Below, in pieces: positions 12,101-23,837 of a stretch of DNA of 64,000 nt. Numbering within the stretch: the stretch's first letter is position 1; every line of letters begins with the position of its first letter. The stretch comes from Uropetala carovei (taxonomy: Eukaryota; Arthropoda; Insecta; Odonata; Petaluridae). The translations under genes and the position numbers were made by a program. The stretch spans positions 408,001 to 472,000 of the forward strand of contig JAXCHB010000045.1 of the NCBI GenBank assembly GCA_036926305.1. The letters run 5' to 3'. The notes beneath the pieces were generated by a model, which saw only the letters and a list, made by a program, of their open reading frames with translations, searched no databases and had not been told where the DNA came from.

Positions 12101-15100
12101 AATTTTCATATTTAAATGTGGTTTTGATGAATTTGAAACTAGTCAGGAAAGTGTACAATGTATCGTAAATGGGCGCGTTTCGTGCAGTGGAGTATTAGAA
12201 AGAAATCATATACCTGTACGTAAGGGGAATAGCGTTTTCAAGTTTTTCTTTGTCATAAATAATCTATTTTCTTTCTATTTAATAATATTACATGCACACG
12301 TAAGGAAATTAAACGTATTTTTGTGAGATTGTTTGTGTTAGCAACAACGAAGAAGTAACCATGCAAGAAATTTTGTTCAACTCAAATTATGACATTTTTG
12401 TTTGATTTTATCGATAACGGCTTCTCCTACGATAAAGATGTATAGGAAAGGAAATACTCTTCTTTAACAGTTCTGCAACTTTTATTTGAAAGATATTTTG
12501 ATATGACTAATACTTGAGATATGACGAAAATTTAATTTTTTGTCACCAGTAACGTGGTACCCCTGATTGGCGTACATGATTCATTTTTGCGATGTTCTTA
12601 TTATCTTCGATAATAAGAACATCGCAATATAATATCATCAATATAATAATATCAAATTTCATGAAAATCCGTTCTGTAGAAGCCAAGAACAAACATACAG
12701 ACGGGCAGACAGACGATAATAGATGCTCACGCTGGAAGCGAAATGCGCCTAAAAATGGCAAAGACATATCACAGGCTCAATGGAAACGTGAAATTGGGTT
12801 GCAGGCCACATGTGGCCCGCGGGCTGTACTTTGTAGAGGCTTGATCTAGCCTATCATAAACTTTAACACTAAGGACGAAGGAAGTCAATCTACACTTAGT
12901 AGCCTCCATCATTTTCTTGCAATCTTTCAATAAATTCTTCATTAACTCCTATGATCGTCACATCTCAAGAAACAAGTTGAACTATGGTGCACAGGTCACA
13001 AACCGAAGGCTAAAGGACGAAGAGCTGTTTGAAGTTGCTGTGGACAAAACTACAAGGAAATGGTATCAATATTCAATAGAAATCGGAGTGACTGTCGCTC
13101 CTCCTGCCGACATCGAGACCCTCGACCGTTCTTACAGCAGCGAGTGAGTCATCGACCATTTCTGTTTTTTCTTTTAAGTTACCACCTTCAACTACTCTCT
13201 CCCATTCACATTCTTGAGACAAATTAATACATTCACTTCCAAGCCAGTGAAACCTTTCAAAGTTTGTTTGCGCTTTTAATGCATTATCCCCGAGAAACGA
13301 TGAATCATTATTACTGAATCATCCGAAGTTACTGAATGATAGGTTGTGCTTAATAATGCACAAAAAAATTCAATGAGCAGTCATGTCGATGTTTAAGAAT
13401 CGATTGATTGTCAACCTTTACTCAGATGTTTATTATCAGATAAATTATGCAAACCCTTTTTAGTGAATCTCCGTTTCGATGTTCTGATAGTTTCAATATG
13501 TATAATAGTTTAAAATATGTATATGTAGTCTCATAAAATACCCTAGTGATTTTCTGGTTATGTACTCTTACCTTTCATCTAAAGAAAGAAAATACTTAGA
13601 TAAAATAGTGATGAATTTAAACTTGCGAAAACTATAATGTAGTTTAAACACGCATACCATTTTTTATTTTATTATTACTAATAAAGATTTTTCTGATTTA
13701 CTCCCAAGGAACGAAACATGGGGACTTTCGTTTTCTAATGTGTACCACAACGGAACGATTATTAAGAGAAATTACCCCATAAATTTAAAGAAGCTCAAGG
13801 TAAGAGATCTGAGAACCTGGATTTTCATTTTTTCTGAAATACTGGAATTTATGGTTTATCGTCTCTATCAGCTGAACTATAGCGAATTTTAAGTTCTATC
13901 GCAGACATGTATACCAAGGAAATTATCACGTACAAAGCTCCCCAAGTTTAAAAGTAGGAGATATTTGGAAAAACAGAAAAATGGCAATAGTAAACCTTCA
14001 CTTCCTGTTGATCAATTTCAAATAAAATTTAATTAAATCTTGATTTTTTTTATTAAAAACTCTAAATATAAAGCTTTGTGTTGTTTTCATAAGTAGTTTT
14101 TAAGTTAGACAGCGCAAAAAATTACTATCACATATTTAAAAAATGGCGAAAATTTATTCATGGATCCTTTAAAAGTGTGTTTCTGTTGAATTCTCGAATT
14201 AAATTTTTTTAACGAAATCAGTAAAGTGGGGGTTACATACCATAAAATGGCTGTCTGTAATAATACTACATACTTCATTTTTATCAATGAATGAATATAA
14301 GGCTAATTTATTCTTGGACAACTTTAACAAAAATTTGATTTTCTAAAAACCAGCTGATACGATTTTCATTTTCTAAAGCTAACTAAACAATGCATTAGTA
14401 TATGAGAAAGTTTGTACAATGTATGTTGTACTGATTTTTTCTATAACAATCTATGAAACCATTGATGCAGATTACCAATGAAGATAAGATAACCATGTAA
14501 TGTGTTAAAAAAATAACGTCCCTATTCTCATCTAATTTTAAATTTATGCATGAGACTATTTGCAGTAATAAGCATTATATTTGAAAAATATAATGGTTCT
14601 ATGTACAAAAATGTAAGATTCCAGCATTCAAACGATGAAAGGAAGATTCAACTGCTTTGATTAAATCATTAGAAATGCTTCCCATACACAACTGAAGAAT
14701 TATCCTTAAATATTTACGTTGCTGTAAATAAAATTTGATGTTGTTACTGCAGTTATTTTGTTGCTTAAAAAAGTGCGAAGTGAATAACGCTATTCCTTCT
14801 CTTATTTGAAGGTTTACTTGACAGTAATTTAATCAGAGATAACAGTGATGGTAACCTTGGCAACGCCTGGAAAGAGTACGGAATATCAGCTAAATTTCTA
14901 AAACAATTGTATATTTCGGAAATGTTTGACCGTGTAACATGTAGACATCGCAAGAATAAGTTATATCCATTGAATAAGGCAAAAACGAAGAAAGTCGGTC
15001 AATATTTAGGTATTTTGATGAAAGAAGGAAAAAAAACCTTGCACTATGAAAAATTAATTTGCATCAAACATTACTATTCAATGTGGAAATTTATATTGTA

Positions 15101-15945
15101 GCTAATGTTTTTATAAAACTTTCATAAGGATTTTTTTCAATAGTAACGTTTTGCCAAACTATGATTTATGCCGTGCTCTATTCACCCCTTTCAAAATGCT
15201 TTTTCCAGAACTGGACTAATTGCAAGACATTATTTATCCTTGAAATTATTAAAATATATCTGGACTTTAAAAATAGCAGATGAGACTATTAACACATTAT
15301 AAAACAATGTGTAAATGCTAAGTATACCTGTACATTATCAACTGACATCAATTATAATATAATTTAAAATTATTTACTTTTTACTATCATGCATATCATA
15401 AAATCTATCAGTTTGGCTAAAAACAATGCATTCATCTCGTGTTAAAAATATTGTCCATTGATTCTGCATGTGAATTGTTATTAAATTACGCTTGACAATT
15501 CTTTTAACAATTCACTGAAAATCTAAGGTGAAAGGTCATTGATACCAGCATTTTAATAAATCATAAGAATTTATCACTGTGGAACTGAAGCTGACATAGG
15601 ATGCTGTGCTCATCTTTGTAATAAAATACATATAGTCACAGGAAATTTACTCTGCATTTTTACTGCCTATCAGACATAGTTTCTATAAGCTGCATAGGAC
15701 AAAAAATTACATTTATTTATCTTAGGATCCACTTCTAATAGTGTGTAATATCTATCAAGCAAATAAACTATCTAATATTAATCAAGGTTGGCGACCGAGT
15801 TGGAGTCCAAGTGAAGCGGAATGGCAACCTGCACTTTTTTCTTAATGGGAAGGACATGGGACCAGCTGCTTCCCATGTTCCTCAATCAGTATATGGAATA
15901 GTAGACACGTCACTCTACACAGAGAAGATCAGTTTAGTGAGTTAA
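8860..15945 (+). CDS. NHR (Neuralized homology repeat) domain protein, six exons
   Basis: Spliced gene, exons 8860-9127, 10446-10533, 10989-11069, 12970-13143, 13709-13799 and 15787-15945. All junctions are GT/AG and phases match, giving 861 nt (286 aa plus stop). Residues about 120-286 form a complete NHR domain: a start resembling the family's F-x-x-x-x-G-K-N-I-x-L block in exon 3, GAQVTNRRLKDEELFEV and W-x-x-S-I-E-I-G-V-T in exon 4, W-x-L-S-x-x-x-x-Y-H-N-G-T-I-I in exon 5, and VGDRVGV, L-H-F-F-L-N-G-x-D-M-G-P-A-A and YGIVD in exon 6. NHR domains are protein-binding modules of the SPRY-like clan, found in Neuralized ubiquitin ligases and NEURL2/NEURL4. No RING or SOCS box follows, and the stop comes directly after the domain, so this is not a canonical Neuralized or NEURL2. 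The N-terminal ~118 residues are charged and unrecognised. The start is uncertain: ATG 8860 abuts a repeat end, ATG 8911 is an alternative, and exon 1 could instead begin at an acceptor near 8884. Confidence 0.85.
9149..9696 (+). repeat. Family A repeat, fold-back copy in NHR intron 1
   Basis: The approximately 100-bp left end (CATATACGAAGTATATT through GTGTCGCTGAATCC) is present at 9149-9250 and again inverted at 9593-9696. The copy can therefore fold into a long hairpin. The middle is the usual family A interior in minus orientation. Confidence 0.75.
9697..10122 (-). repeat. Family A repeat, minus orientation
   Basis: Starts at the right end (ATCGGTACATCATACGCTGT) immediately next to the fold-back copy and runs to the GACAGAGAGACGG block, where it is broken. 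Confidence 0.75.
10123..10345 (+). repeat. Family A repeat, left-end fragment
   Basis: Left palindrome and the block through CATACTGAGCAGAGTATA, in plus orientation, abutting the previous copy head to head. Confidence 0.7.
10446..10533 (+). CDS. NHR gene exon 2
   Basis: Follows the pyrimidine-rich acceptor CTTTCACTTAAAG and ends at GTGAGC (10534). Joining to exon 1 makes GAT, and the frame stays open through a Lys-rich stretch (AEKKKKIPESL). Hypothetical linker before the NHR domain. It is supported by phase agreement on both sides rather than by homology. Confidence 0.65.
10989..11069 (+). CDS. NHR gene exon 3 (start of NHR domain)
   Basis: The acceptor CCGTTTTTCTTCAG is strong and the donor is GTGAGT at 11070. 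It encodes the first NHR strand block (MLRFDKRKDRNEIIMKDGRT), which matches the domain's opening F-x-x-x-x-G-x-N pattern followed by N/DGRTA. Confidence 0.8.
11257..11502 (+). pseudogene. Retroelement RNase H-like fragment inside an NHR gene intron
   Basis: An 82-codon stretch reads like an RNase H fold. VYTDATP carries the first Asp (codon 11299), FAEGLAAL carries the Glu (11392) and HVDNTA carries the last Asp (11476), giving the D-E-D order and plausible spacing of a reverse-transcriptase-linked RNase H. TDATP plus LPIxxAExLAA is the style seen in some RT elements, including hepadnavirus-like ones, but the fragment is too short to place. A stop follows at 11500. No RT, LTR or GAG domain is recognisable nearby, so this is a broken relic in NHR intron 3 on the sense strand. 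Confidence 0.5.
11989..12843. mobile_element. hAT MITE, split by family B
   Basis: Ends CGGGGGTCTACAAA and TTTGTAGAGGCTTG. Flanks TTCTAACC and ATCTAGCC, 6 of 8. GGGCCACATG and CCACATGTGGCCCGCGGG blocks are typical of this hAT type. Lies in NHR intron 3. Confidence 0.65.
12141..12754 (+). repeat. Family B repeat in NHR intron 3, inside a hAT element
   Basis: AGTCAGGAAAGTGTAC to AAATGCGCCTAAAA. It splits the hAT element 11989-12843. Confidence 0.82.
12970..13143 (+). CDS. NHR gene exon 4 (NHR core)
   Basis: The acceptor CACATCTCAAG completes a GAA codon from exon 3 and the donor is GTGAGT at 13144. It contains the best-conserved NHR block, L-x-x-x-E-L-F-E-V followed by W and S-I-E-I-G-V-T. 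The open frame upstream of 12970 is intron read-through. Confidence 0.88.
13709..13799 (+). CDS. NHR gene exon 5
   Basis: Acceptor ACTCCCAAG, donor GTAAGA at 13800. The codon split across exons 4 and 5 is GAG. It encodes the NHR strands with tryptophan and Y-H-N-G-T-I-I-K, then the N-L-K-K-L-K segment that precedes the VGDRVG turn. Confidence 0.86.
13940..14235 (-). repeat. Family C repeat
   Basis: Shares CACTTCCTGTTGA, AAAACTCTAAATATAAAG and TTTTTAAGTTAGACAGCGC with the copies at 8395 and 21470. The palindromic end is lost. Confidence 0.55.
14275..14448 (+). repeat. Family A repeat, right-end fragment
   Basis: Last tandem unit plus the terminus GAGAAAGTTTGTACAATG and TTGTAC. Confidence 0.7.
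14455..14660 (+). repeat. Dispersed repeat D, copy in the last intron of the NHR gene
   Basis: Matches 32960-33190 inverted, as described there. Directly follows a family A right end at 14448. Confidence 0.5.
15787..15945 (+). CDS. NHR gene exon 6 (end of NHR domain, stop)
   Basis: Begins exactly at VGDRVGV after ATTAATCAAG. The acceptor is pyrimidine-poor but in phase 0. It contains LHFFLNGKDMGPAAS and YGIVD, the closing NHR strands, and stops with TAA at 15943-15945. Confidence 0.88.
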   Translation, partial: VGDRVGVQVKRNGNLHFFLNGKDMGPAASHVPQSVYGIVDTSLYTEKISLVS

Positions 15946-16000
15946 TCACTGGATGAGAAGAGACGAGACCTGCCAAGTACGTAAACCGGTCCGAAGTTTG

Positions 16001-16006
16001 AATAAA
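16001..16006 (+). promoter_or_regulatory. poly(A) signal of the NHR gene
   Basis: AATAAA 56 nt after the stop codon, on the sense strand, in an otherwise unremarkable 3' flank. This fits a short 3' UTR. Confidence 0.5.
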
Positions 16007-16919
16007 AACCATCTAAAGTCTTCAAGTGAAATGCATTTCTGACCTCTTTCTCTTATTATTCGTTAATTAATATTTATGATCGACACATGAAATATTAAAC
16101 TCATCTTCATTAAGAAAAAAGATGTTGCTTGTCTAGAAAAAAGTTCAAATCCCGTTATTTAATTCGGTAGTATTTCATGGCAATAGAGGCAAATTCAGTT
16201 GCAATGAAAATCACAGATCAAATTTGTGCAACCACAAATCATTGATATCTCGCTGATACCTCATGTTAAGAATTACCTGATATTTAATCAGATTTATTTA
16301 ACAATCCCTGTGGAGATTTTTAAAATATGAGAGACATAATTTCCATATGTGACATCTCATTCCAGCTCTTCTGCTCCTGAGCAATATTGGTTTTGCCTTC
16401 GTATCCTAGGAATTTCAACAGGGTGTTGGAGAGAGAGAGATACGATACTAGAACAGAAGAAGAAGAAACTCCAATTTGTTTACTTTAGGGTTATGTGTGT
16501 TTTAAGTTGTGCATAGCCATTGAGCAGATTACACTATATGTAACAATATAGAAAATAAAGAAATGAGTATATGCATATACATGTATGCAAAATAAAATTG
16601 ATGTTAATTAATACTGTGTTCATTATCTGCTGAAGACCCAAAAGAAGTAACCTTAAACATAACTGGCCATGTGAGGTTGGAATAACCTCAGACAAACGCC
16701 AAATTATAAAGTTTGCACCAATAGAATTCAGAAGCAGGAATAGAAACAAGCTCGATAAGCACAAATCATTCTTGATTATCTTGCTCACTGATTGTATTGC
16801 CTAGTAAACTTTATATTGTATTAAATATTACAAATAATAACGCTGAGGATCAAATTAGTCTTACAGTACATATTTGGTTTAAAAGGAGTTATGATGATAT
16901 TGATGAGACTTTACTTACT

Positions 16920-17560
16920 TTATCGTATTCGAAGTATATTGAGAAAGTATTGTTATCGCGAAAAAATTCGACCTCAAGATTTTGATGGAAATATACTTTT
17001 TAGGTGTAGCTGAACCCGAAAAAGTGGTTACTGCACTGCCGTCTGTCTGTCTTACTGGCTCTGCAGCCTAAACGGTAGAGCGAAAATGAATGCAATCTCG
17101 TACATAGGCATTTTATCATACTGAGCAGAGGCTATGTAGAAATGGTTAACATTGCTCAATATTTAGGGGAAGTGTATTCTCATTTTTAACAACAAAAAAG
17201 GCTCTAACGATTTTGATCTAATTTCGTACAGTTACTTGAGTTTACGCCTTCAATAATACTCTATAATTCGTATTTCTCAAAAATGAACATAAGGCTAGTT
17301 TATTCTAGGCAACTTTAACAATAATTCGATTTTCTCAGGAGCGGCTAGAACGATTTTGATAAAATTTCGTACAGTTACCTGAGTATACATCTGCAGTAAT
17401 ACCACATATTTCATTTTCTCAGTGCATGAATATAAGGCTAGTTTATTCTAGGGCAACTAACAAAAATTGGATTTTCTAAAAACCGACTGATACGATTTTC
17501 ATTTTCTATATATAACTAAACGACGCATAAAATAAGAGAAAGTTTGTACAGTGTATGTTA
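16920..17560 (+). repeat. Family A repeat
   Basis: Nearly full-length. Left palindrome GTATTCGAAGTATATTGAG, GTCTGTCTGTC run, tandem AT-rich units, right end TTTGTACAGTGTATGTTAT. Confidence 0.85.
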
Positions 17561-17961
17561 TACCGATTTTTTAAAAAAATTCTTCGTTCATTCGGAGCAG
17601 TTGAATTATCTCACGAAACGTCCTTGGATGCGTTTATACATTTTTTTAAATTCCGTTCCTTCGAGAAGATAAAAATATTATTACTCTCGACTTCAGCGTT
17701 CTCCGAAATAATTATCAGCGATTACACTCGAGAATAATTTTCAATATTCTTTATTTAAAAACTAAAAGAAAATTGTTAGCTGTTTCTACGAATAAGAAAA
17801 TATCGATGCGCAATTAAAATTACACTTGGCAGCGTAATCAACGCTGTTAACAATTAGAATATTTTATCACAGCAACGGAAACAATGGCATCGCTTAGTAA
17901 CGTATTTAATATAAATTTAGAAGAAATTCATAATACATATTTAACTATCGTTTTATGAAAA

Positions 17962-18640
17962 AATCGGTACAACATACATTGTACAAACTTTCTCATATAG
18001 TACTAATGCGTCGTTTAGTTATCTTTAGAAAATGAAAATCGTATGAGCCTGTATTTAGAAAATCCTATTTTTGTTAAAGTTGCCCAAGAATAAACTAGCC
18101 CTATATTCATTCATTGAGAAAAATTAAATACGCAGTATTATTGTAGATGTATACTCAAGTAACTGTACGAAATTTGATCAAAATCATTAGAGCCGTTTTT
18201 GAGAAAATCGAATTGTTGTTAAAGTTGCCAAGAATAAACCAGCCTTATATTCATTTCTTGAGAAATATGAACTATACAGTGTTATTGAAGATGAAAACTC
18301 AAGTAGCTGTACGAAATTTGATCAAATTCGTTAGAGCCGTTTTTGAGAAAATCGGATTGTTGTTAAAAATGGGTTGAATAAACTACTCTTAATTATTGAT
18401 CAATGTCAACCATTTCTATGTATACTCTGCTCAGTATGATAAAATTCCTAAGTACGAGATTTCATTCATTTTCGTTCGACCGTCTGGGCTCCAGCGCCAG
18501 TAACAGACAGACAGACGGCATTGAGAAAACCACTTTTTCGGATTCAGCGACACGTAAAACGTATATTTCCGTGAAAATCTCGAGGTCTAATTTTTTCGCG
18601 AAAACAATACATCTCGATACTTCGTATGAGAAAGTAAAAA
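17962..18640 (-). repeat. Family A repeat, minus orientation
   Basis: Right end ATCGGTACAACATACATTG first, then three AT-rich units, ACAGACAGACAGACGG and the left palindrome at 18610-18637. Confidence 0.85.
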
Positions 18641-18979
18641 ATGATTCAAAGAAAACTTATGGCAAATTTTATTCTCTACAACTTTTACAATAACAACTAT
18701 CAATTTTTTCAGTGAATACAATACTTTATCTTTATGGAGAAAGTAAAAATGCATTAATTTAAATTCACTAGACCAAATCCAGAATAAGATATATAACAAG
18801 TCAGAAAAGCACTGCGAAAGCAGATATTATAAGGGGATTTCTTTTACAAACAAATATAATATTCAAATTTTAAGAGTACTTTTTGAAAGCAAATGTTAGC
18901 TGCACCATCAAAAAAAATATTGCACATATTCAAATGTTTTTTGAAAGCAAATATGAAGATGGAGAAGGAGAGAAACTCG

Positions 18980-19060
18980 GAACTTGACCGAGACTCGAAC
19001 TCGGGTCTCACCACTTACCGGATATGTGCTTCAACCAACTAGTCTGCCTAGTCAGGCTAA
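18980..19060 (-). repeat. tRNA-like sequence (SINE head or tRNA relic)
   Basis: On the minus strand the T-arm CCGAG-TTCGAGT-CTCGG has a perfect 5-bp stem, preceded by TAGTTGGTTGAAGC (box A-like) and CCGGTAAGTGG. The acceptor stem does not pair, so it is not a functional tRNA. Confidence 0.5.
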
Positions 19061-19067
19061 CTCCTGG

Positions 19068-19528
19068 TATTTCGAAAGATTTCGAGCCAGTGATGACAAA
19101 CATTATGTAGCCATGGAAATTCGCTTCGGTAACCAACGTAATCCCTCAAATATCGTTGATTTTTCGTAACAGTCGTTTTGTTTAAAATTAAAATGTGACT
19201 ATTATAAAAAAATTTGTCGTTCCCTACTAATACGAAATTATGTTATTATTCTTTAAAACATCAAGGAGCAATTTTGGAGTGGCAAGCCAATATTTTATTC
19301 AACTCCAACGAAATTTAAGTACGCATTAGCATAAATGAAGGAAAAGGAGGTTTAAAGCGGAATCATTAAAAGTATAAATATCCAAATGCATTTTGAATGA
19401 TTTCGAGTCAGTGAGGAGAAAGATTGTGTCGCCATGGAAACCCCAAGAAATTCGTTTCGGCAGCAATTACTTAATCCCTCAAAGATCGTTGATTTTTCGT
19501 AAGTCGTTTTGTTTAAAATTACACTATG
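19068..19528 (+). repeat. Direct duplication of a ~130-bp segment
   Basis: 19068-19195 and 19393-19528 share GATTTCGAG.CAGTGA, GCCATGGAAA, ATTCG.TTCGG, AATCCCTCAAA, TCGTTGATTTTTCGTAA and GTCGTTTTGTTTAAAATTA, offset about 325 bp. Confidence 0.65.
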
Positions 19529-19800
19529 TTTTCTTAGAGGTCAAAAAGTATGTCATATCCGCGTATTTCATAATTGGATTCTTTTCAGTGAATTCCGCAA
19601 GGAAACTAATCCTACCAAAAACATAACCACGCCAAATGTGAGCGGTCTCGGGAACTTGGCAGCAAAACTGTAGGTCAAATAACGCAGGTATATACAGGTA
19701 GGGCAATTGAAACGAAATCACTGTATTTCATAGATCTCAACGCCAATTTGCGGACTAAAACAAAGCAGAAATCAAGCGTAAAAGGTGTACAATTATTTTT

Positions 19801-20484
19801 TATTTTCTCATATACGAAGCATATTGAGAAAGTATTGTTATCGCGAAAAAATTCGACCTCGAGATTTTTATGGAAATATACGTTTTAGTTGTCGCTGAAT
19901 CCGAAAAAGTGGTTTTCGCAATGGCGTCTGTCTGTTACTGGAGCTAAAGCCTAAATGGTAGAGCGAAAATGAATGAAATCCCGTACTTATTGTTAGGCAT
20001 TTTATCATACTGAGCAGAGTATATGCAGAAATGGTTGACATTGCTCAATAATTAAGGGAAGTTTATTCCACGCATTTTAAACAAATTTGAGTTTTATAAA
20101 AAAAGGCTGTAAAGATTTTGATCAAATTTCTTACAGCTACTTGAGTTTAAGTCTTCAAGAATACTATATAGATCGTATTTCTAAAAAAATGAATATAAGG
20201 CTAGTTTATTCTAGGCAACTTTAGCAATAAATTGATTTCGCAAAAATGGCTAGAACGATTTGATCAAATTTCGTACAGTTACTCGAGTATTTGTCTGCAA
20301 TAATAATGCGAATTTCATTTTTCTCAACGAATTAATATAAGGCTAGTTTATTCTTTGGCAACTTTAAGAAAAATTGGATTTTCTAGAAACAGGCTGATAC
20401 GATTTTCATTTTCTAAAGATAACTAAACGTAGCATTAGCAGGTATATGAGAAAGTTTGTACAATGTATGTTTTACCGATTTTTT
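19801..20484 (+). repeat. Family A repeat
   Basis: Complete copy from TTTTCTCATATACGAAG to ACAATGTATGTTTTACCGA. Confidence 0.88.
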
Positions 20485-21469
20485 AAATTCATCGTCGTCG
20501 ACAAGGTATAATGTTCCGTTTCATTTCTTTATCGGTTTCGGAAACGAACATTTTCAGCAAGGTTAAAAGTGGAATGATAACAATAATAATCCTTTTAAGG
20601 CCTGAGGAAATCGTGCTTTTTTCGCATCCCAATTAGTTTCATCCTCGCAGGACGAGGGACGAAATAAATTTTTTTGAAAAAAATTAAAAGGAGTTTTTAC
20701 CGGTCTCCCGTTTCTTCGTCGCTCACGCTTCAACTTTCACTCCCTTTCTCTCTCTCTCTTATCAGAGGCGAAGTAGACCCTTATCTTAACAATATGTCAC
20801 CGTCACATTTTTTTTTCCTTCCATTAATCACTTATCAAAAAAAAACAAAAAAAAGATTCCGCGACACATTATTTACCCTACATAATTTCACGTCACTCTT
20901 CTCCTCTCTCGCCTCACCTCACGAGAGAAATTCTCTCATAGGCTTACGTCGTCGTAATAACGTCAGTCCCTAAGCCGCAACTAATTTTAACGTAAGCGCG
21001 TAAAAAGGATTTTAGACGGGAATGCGTCATTAATGTTAAACGACGCGGAAAATTCACGCGCAATTTTAACGATTATGATTTTTCGTAATCGCGTACAATC
21101 TGGCATGTGTTTTCGGTGATTTCATTGCATTACTTCCATAAAAAAATGAATTAATTTTTGTCTCTATTGTCGTCTAAAAATATGAATGCGTACTCAGTAC
21201 GTTTGACGAAATTTTACATAATCAACGACAAAGTAAAATTAAAAACTAACTGGATGGACCTAGATGGATACCATTCCAATTGTATAACTTTTACATTTAC
21301 ATTAATACCCTGCAAACCGCCAAAAGCGTTTGGCAGGGGGTGTCACAGCACCAATGAACTCTAACTAATTCCTCTATTGGACTGTCTTATCGAGTCTGGG
21401 AAAAAAGATGTAATAAGCGGTGTATTAAAAATATATTTAGAATAAAAATCAATAAATCTATTAAGCTAT
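20485..21469. other. No gene recognised
   Basis: Contains a CT-rich stretch (20700-20765) and AT-rich DNA. The 99-codon frame at 20674 is compositional. Confidence 0.5.
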
Positions 21470-21722
21470 CCGTTTTATGAAAAATTGTTTCAAATGAAAC
21501 TTGTAGAAAATTACGTTATCTATAATTTTTATAATAACAACTATTTACAGAAATGGAGTTTTAAAGGAGATATTTGAAAAAAAACGGAAAAACGACTGGA
21601 ATAAACATCCACTTCCTGTTGACCAGTTTCAGCCAAAACCTTTTAAAATCTTCATTTGCTAATAAAAATCTTAAATATAAAGTTTTGTGATGATCTCTTT
21701 ATTAGTTTTTGAGTTACAGCGC
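21470..21722 (-). repeat. Family C repeat, truncated
   Basis: CACTTCCTGTTGACCAGTTT, AATCTTAAATATAAAG and GTTTTTGAGTTACAGCGC, in the same order as at 13940. Confidence 0.6.
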
Positions 21723-22108
21723 CCACAATTGGTAAACTGGATCGGTACGAACACTGCGCCGTCTGCTTCCTTGAGCAGGCTCTCCGACAAAAGTACCCTT
21801 TCCTGCCATCTATCGGCTATTGACAGCATTAATTTATAATTTCATAACTTTTAAATTTAAGGAGCGTTTACATTCAAGACAACCCGCATTTAAAATGCGA
21901 CATAAGAGATAATATGCGTTTTATTTTTACTATACCGACCTATTAATTTAAATGGAAAATCCAATACAACTTTATCATAGCCGCAATTCATCATATTGCT
22001 CGCACTGCCGTATTATAACGAAACGACAGATTTTTTGGCATTTTGCAAACATGAACTGATTATTAACTAAATAAAATCATAATATTTTTTAAAAAAATAA
22101 CGCCTTAA

Positions 22109-23810
22109 TTGCTACAATCGTTATGGATTCAACTTACGGATCAGTTTGGGACTTCGTTTTCGTGTTATTCAGACGTAGGTAAGGTATTTGTACATATATC
22201 GCAATGCTATGTGATCATATCAAATGAAGCAGGGGCAGGGAGTCGACTGGGAGTTAGAAGGAAATACGAACAGGAAAGAATTCGATGGAACAAGCATTGC
22301 ATAACACTTCACCGAGCAGCTAAACCACTTGAAACTCGATCCTTTTTCTTTCTCGCCCGAAAGCGTGGGAAAGCGTCATTTTCGGGCGATTTGATCAGGC
22401 AATTGCGTTATCGTTTAAAATGCGAGGATGACACGGTAATCTCGTTCACTCTATGGCGCAAATCACCCCTGAAACACGCCAAAGACGAAGTTGACTCGCG
22501 GATAGAAATTACATTTTGCTGCGTCGAGACACGATCGCCTCCATCTCGAAGCGGCGTTGCCACGGGACACAGGGGTCTGGTTCGTGCCTGGTTTCGTTTT
22601 AACATTAAAACACCGTTTCTCTTCTGTTGGCTATCGTAGTGAACTATTCCGCGAAGTTATCGAGGTTTCCAAGGAAACCATTCTATGATAAGTAGTAATA
22701 GTAGTAATAATAGTCAAGGCAATATTATAACAAATAAGAGGCTAGTTTCTTATTAGATACGTCGATGTTGTTTTTTTTTAGAAGGAATCGCTTCACCAAA
22801 ACAAAATAAATGTCGATGTAACATAACTCACCGCTTTCCAGAACCTCTTTACCAGGAGCAGCCTCGGCTTCGTTTCTTCCTTCGCGTTACACTTTTCCAC
22901 TCGCGTCAACTAGAACGATACAACTCCTGCAGGTGTCAGCCTCACACTACTTCCAGCACACGCCCACCTTCCCCCACCCCAGCCCCCCTCGTCGTCAGCA
23001 CGGGAGTTTGGATCGGCATGTTGTTCCATTACCCACAATTCCCTATCGTAGAAGTCCCTTTGCAGTCGTTCTTCGAGTCTTCTTCGGGGTGAGTCATCGT
23101 GGTTTAAGCCCGAGCAAACAATAACTGGTGCTTTTGAGTTGATACTTGAGATCCGAATGAGGGGAACGCAGCTGCTGATTCTCAGTTAGCAGGTACATTC
23201 TTTTTCATCATCGCCAAACTATATTGAGAAATGGAAAAGGTGTAATGTGTTCGTTTCTCATAAACCTTGTAAAGTTCTGTCTTGCAAACATGGCCGCCCG
23301 TATCGGTCGCTATATTTTATCGTTAATAATTTTGAAAAATATTTCTTTTTAAAATCTGTTCTTACCGTACCGCGAAAGCTGACCTTAAAATATGTCCGTT
23401 CAGTTTAAACAAAATCGTCTATCTTTTTTGCTATTATAACAGGAATCTTTGACTTCGTCAAAATATGTAATTTTTGCACGTATCGACTCGCATTACATTG
23501 GTTGCTAAACGTTCCATCTTCACTTTCAGTTGTGTTACGAGTGAAGCCTGCACACAAGTTCCAAACAAGAGTCTTTCGCAACTATCGGCGATCCACTGTT
23601 GAATCCCTTTTCAACTTGCTTACAATCCTTTCGCACAGTGTCGAGAAAGAGCGAAGTGATATTGTTATTGCGTGGTGCGTTTTTTAATCGTGTATGTATC
23701 GTGTGTTCCTACCGGATCAGCTCCGAAAGTGATTTAGACGGCGAACGTCGAGGGATGCTAACATAAAGCCATCTCCCGCCGCCGGAAACGCTTCCCAAAC
23801 GAAAGGTAAG
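22109..23810 (+). other. GC-richer unique block, possible promoter and 5' untranslated exon
   Basis: Unlike the flanks, this DNA is not repeat-derived as far as I can see. A 176-codon frame at 22109-22639 has no recognisable domain. Near 23700-23806 the text CCGCCGCCGGAAACG ends in AAAG|GTAAGC, a good splice donor with no open frame before it, as expected of a 5' untranslated exon. No downstream exon was identified, so the assignment is speculative. Confidence 0.25.
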
Positions 23811-23837
23811 CTTGCAAGAAACCTTTTTATCATCATT

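Noticed and set aside
22109..22639. 176-codon frame as a protein-coding gene
   Set aside because: No domain, no splice context and ordinary codon content. Kept only as part of an unexplained block.
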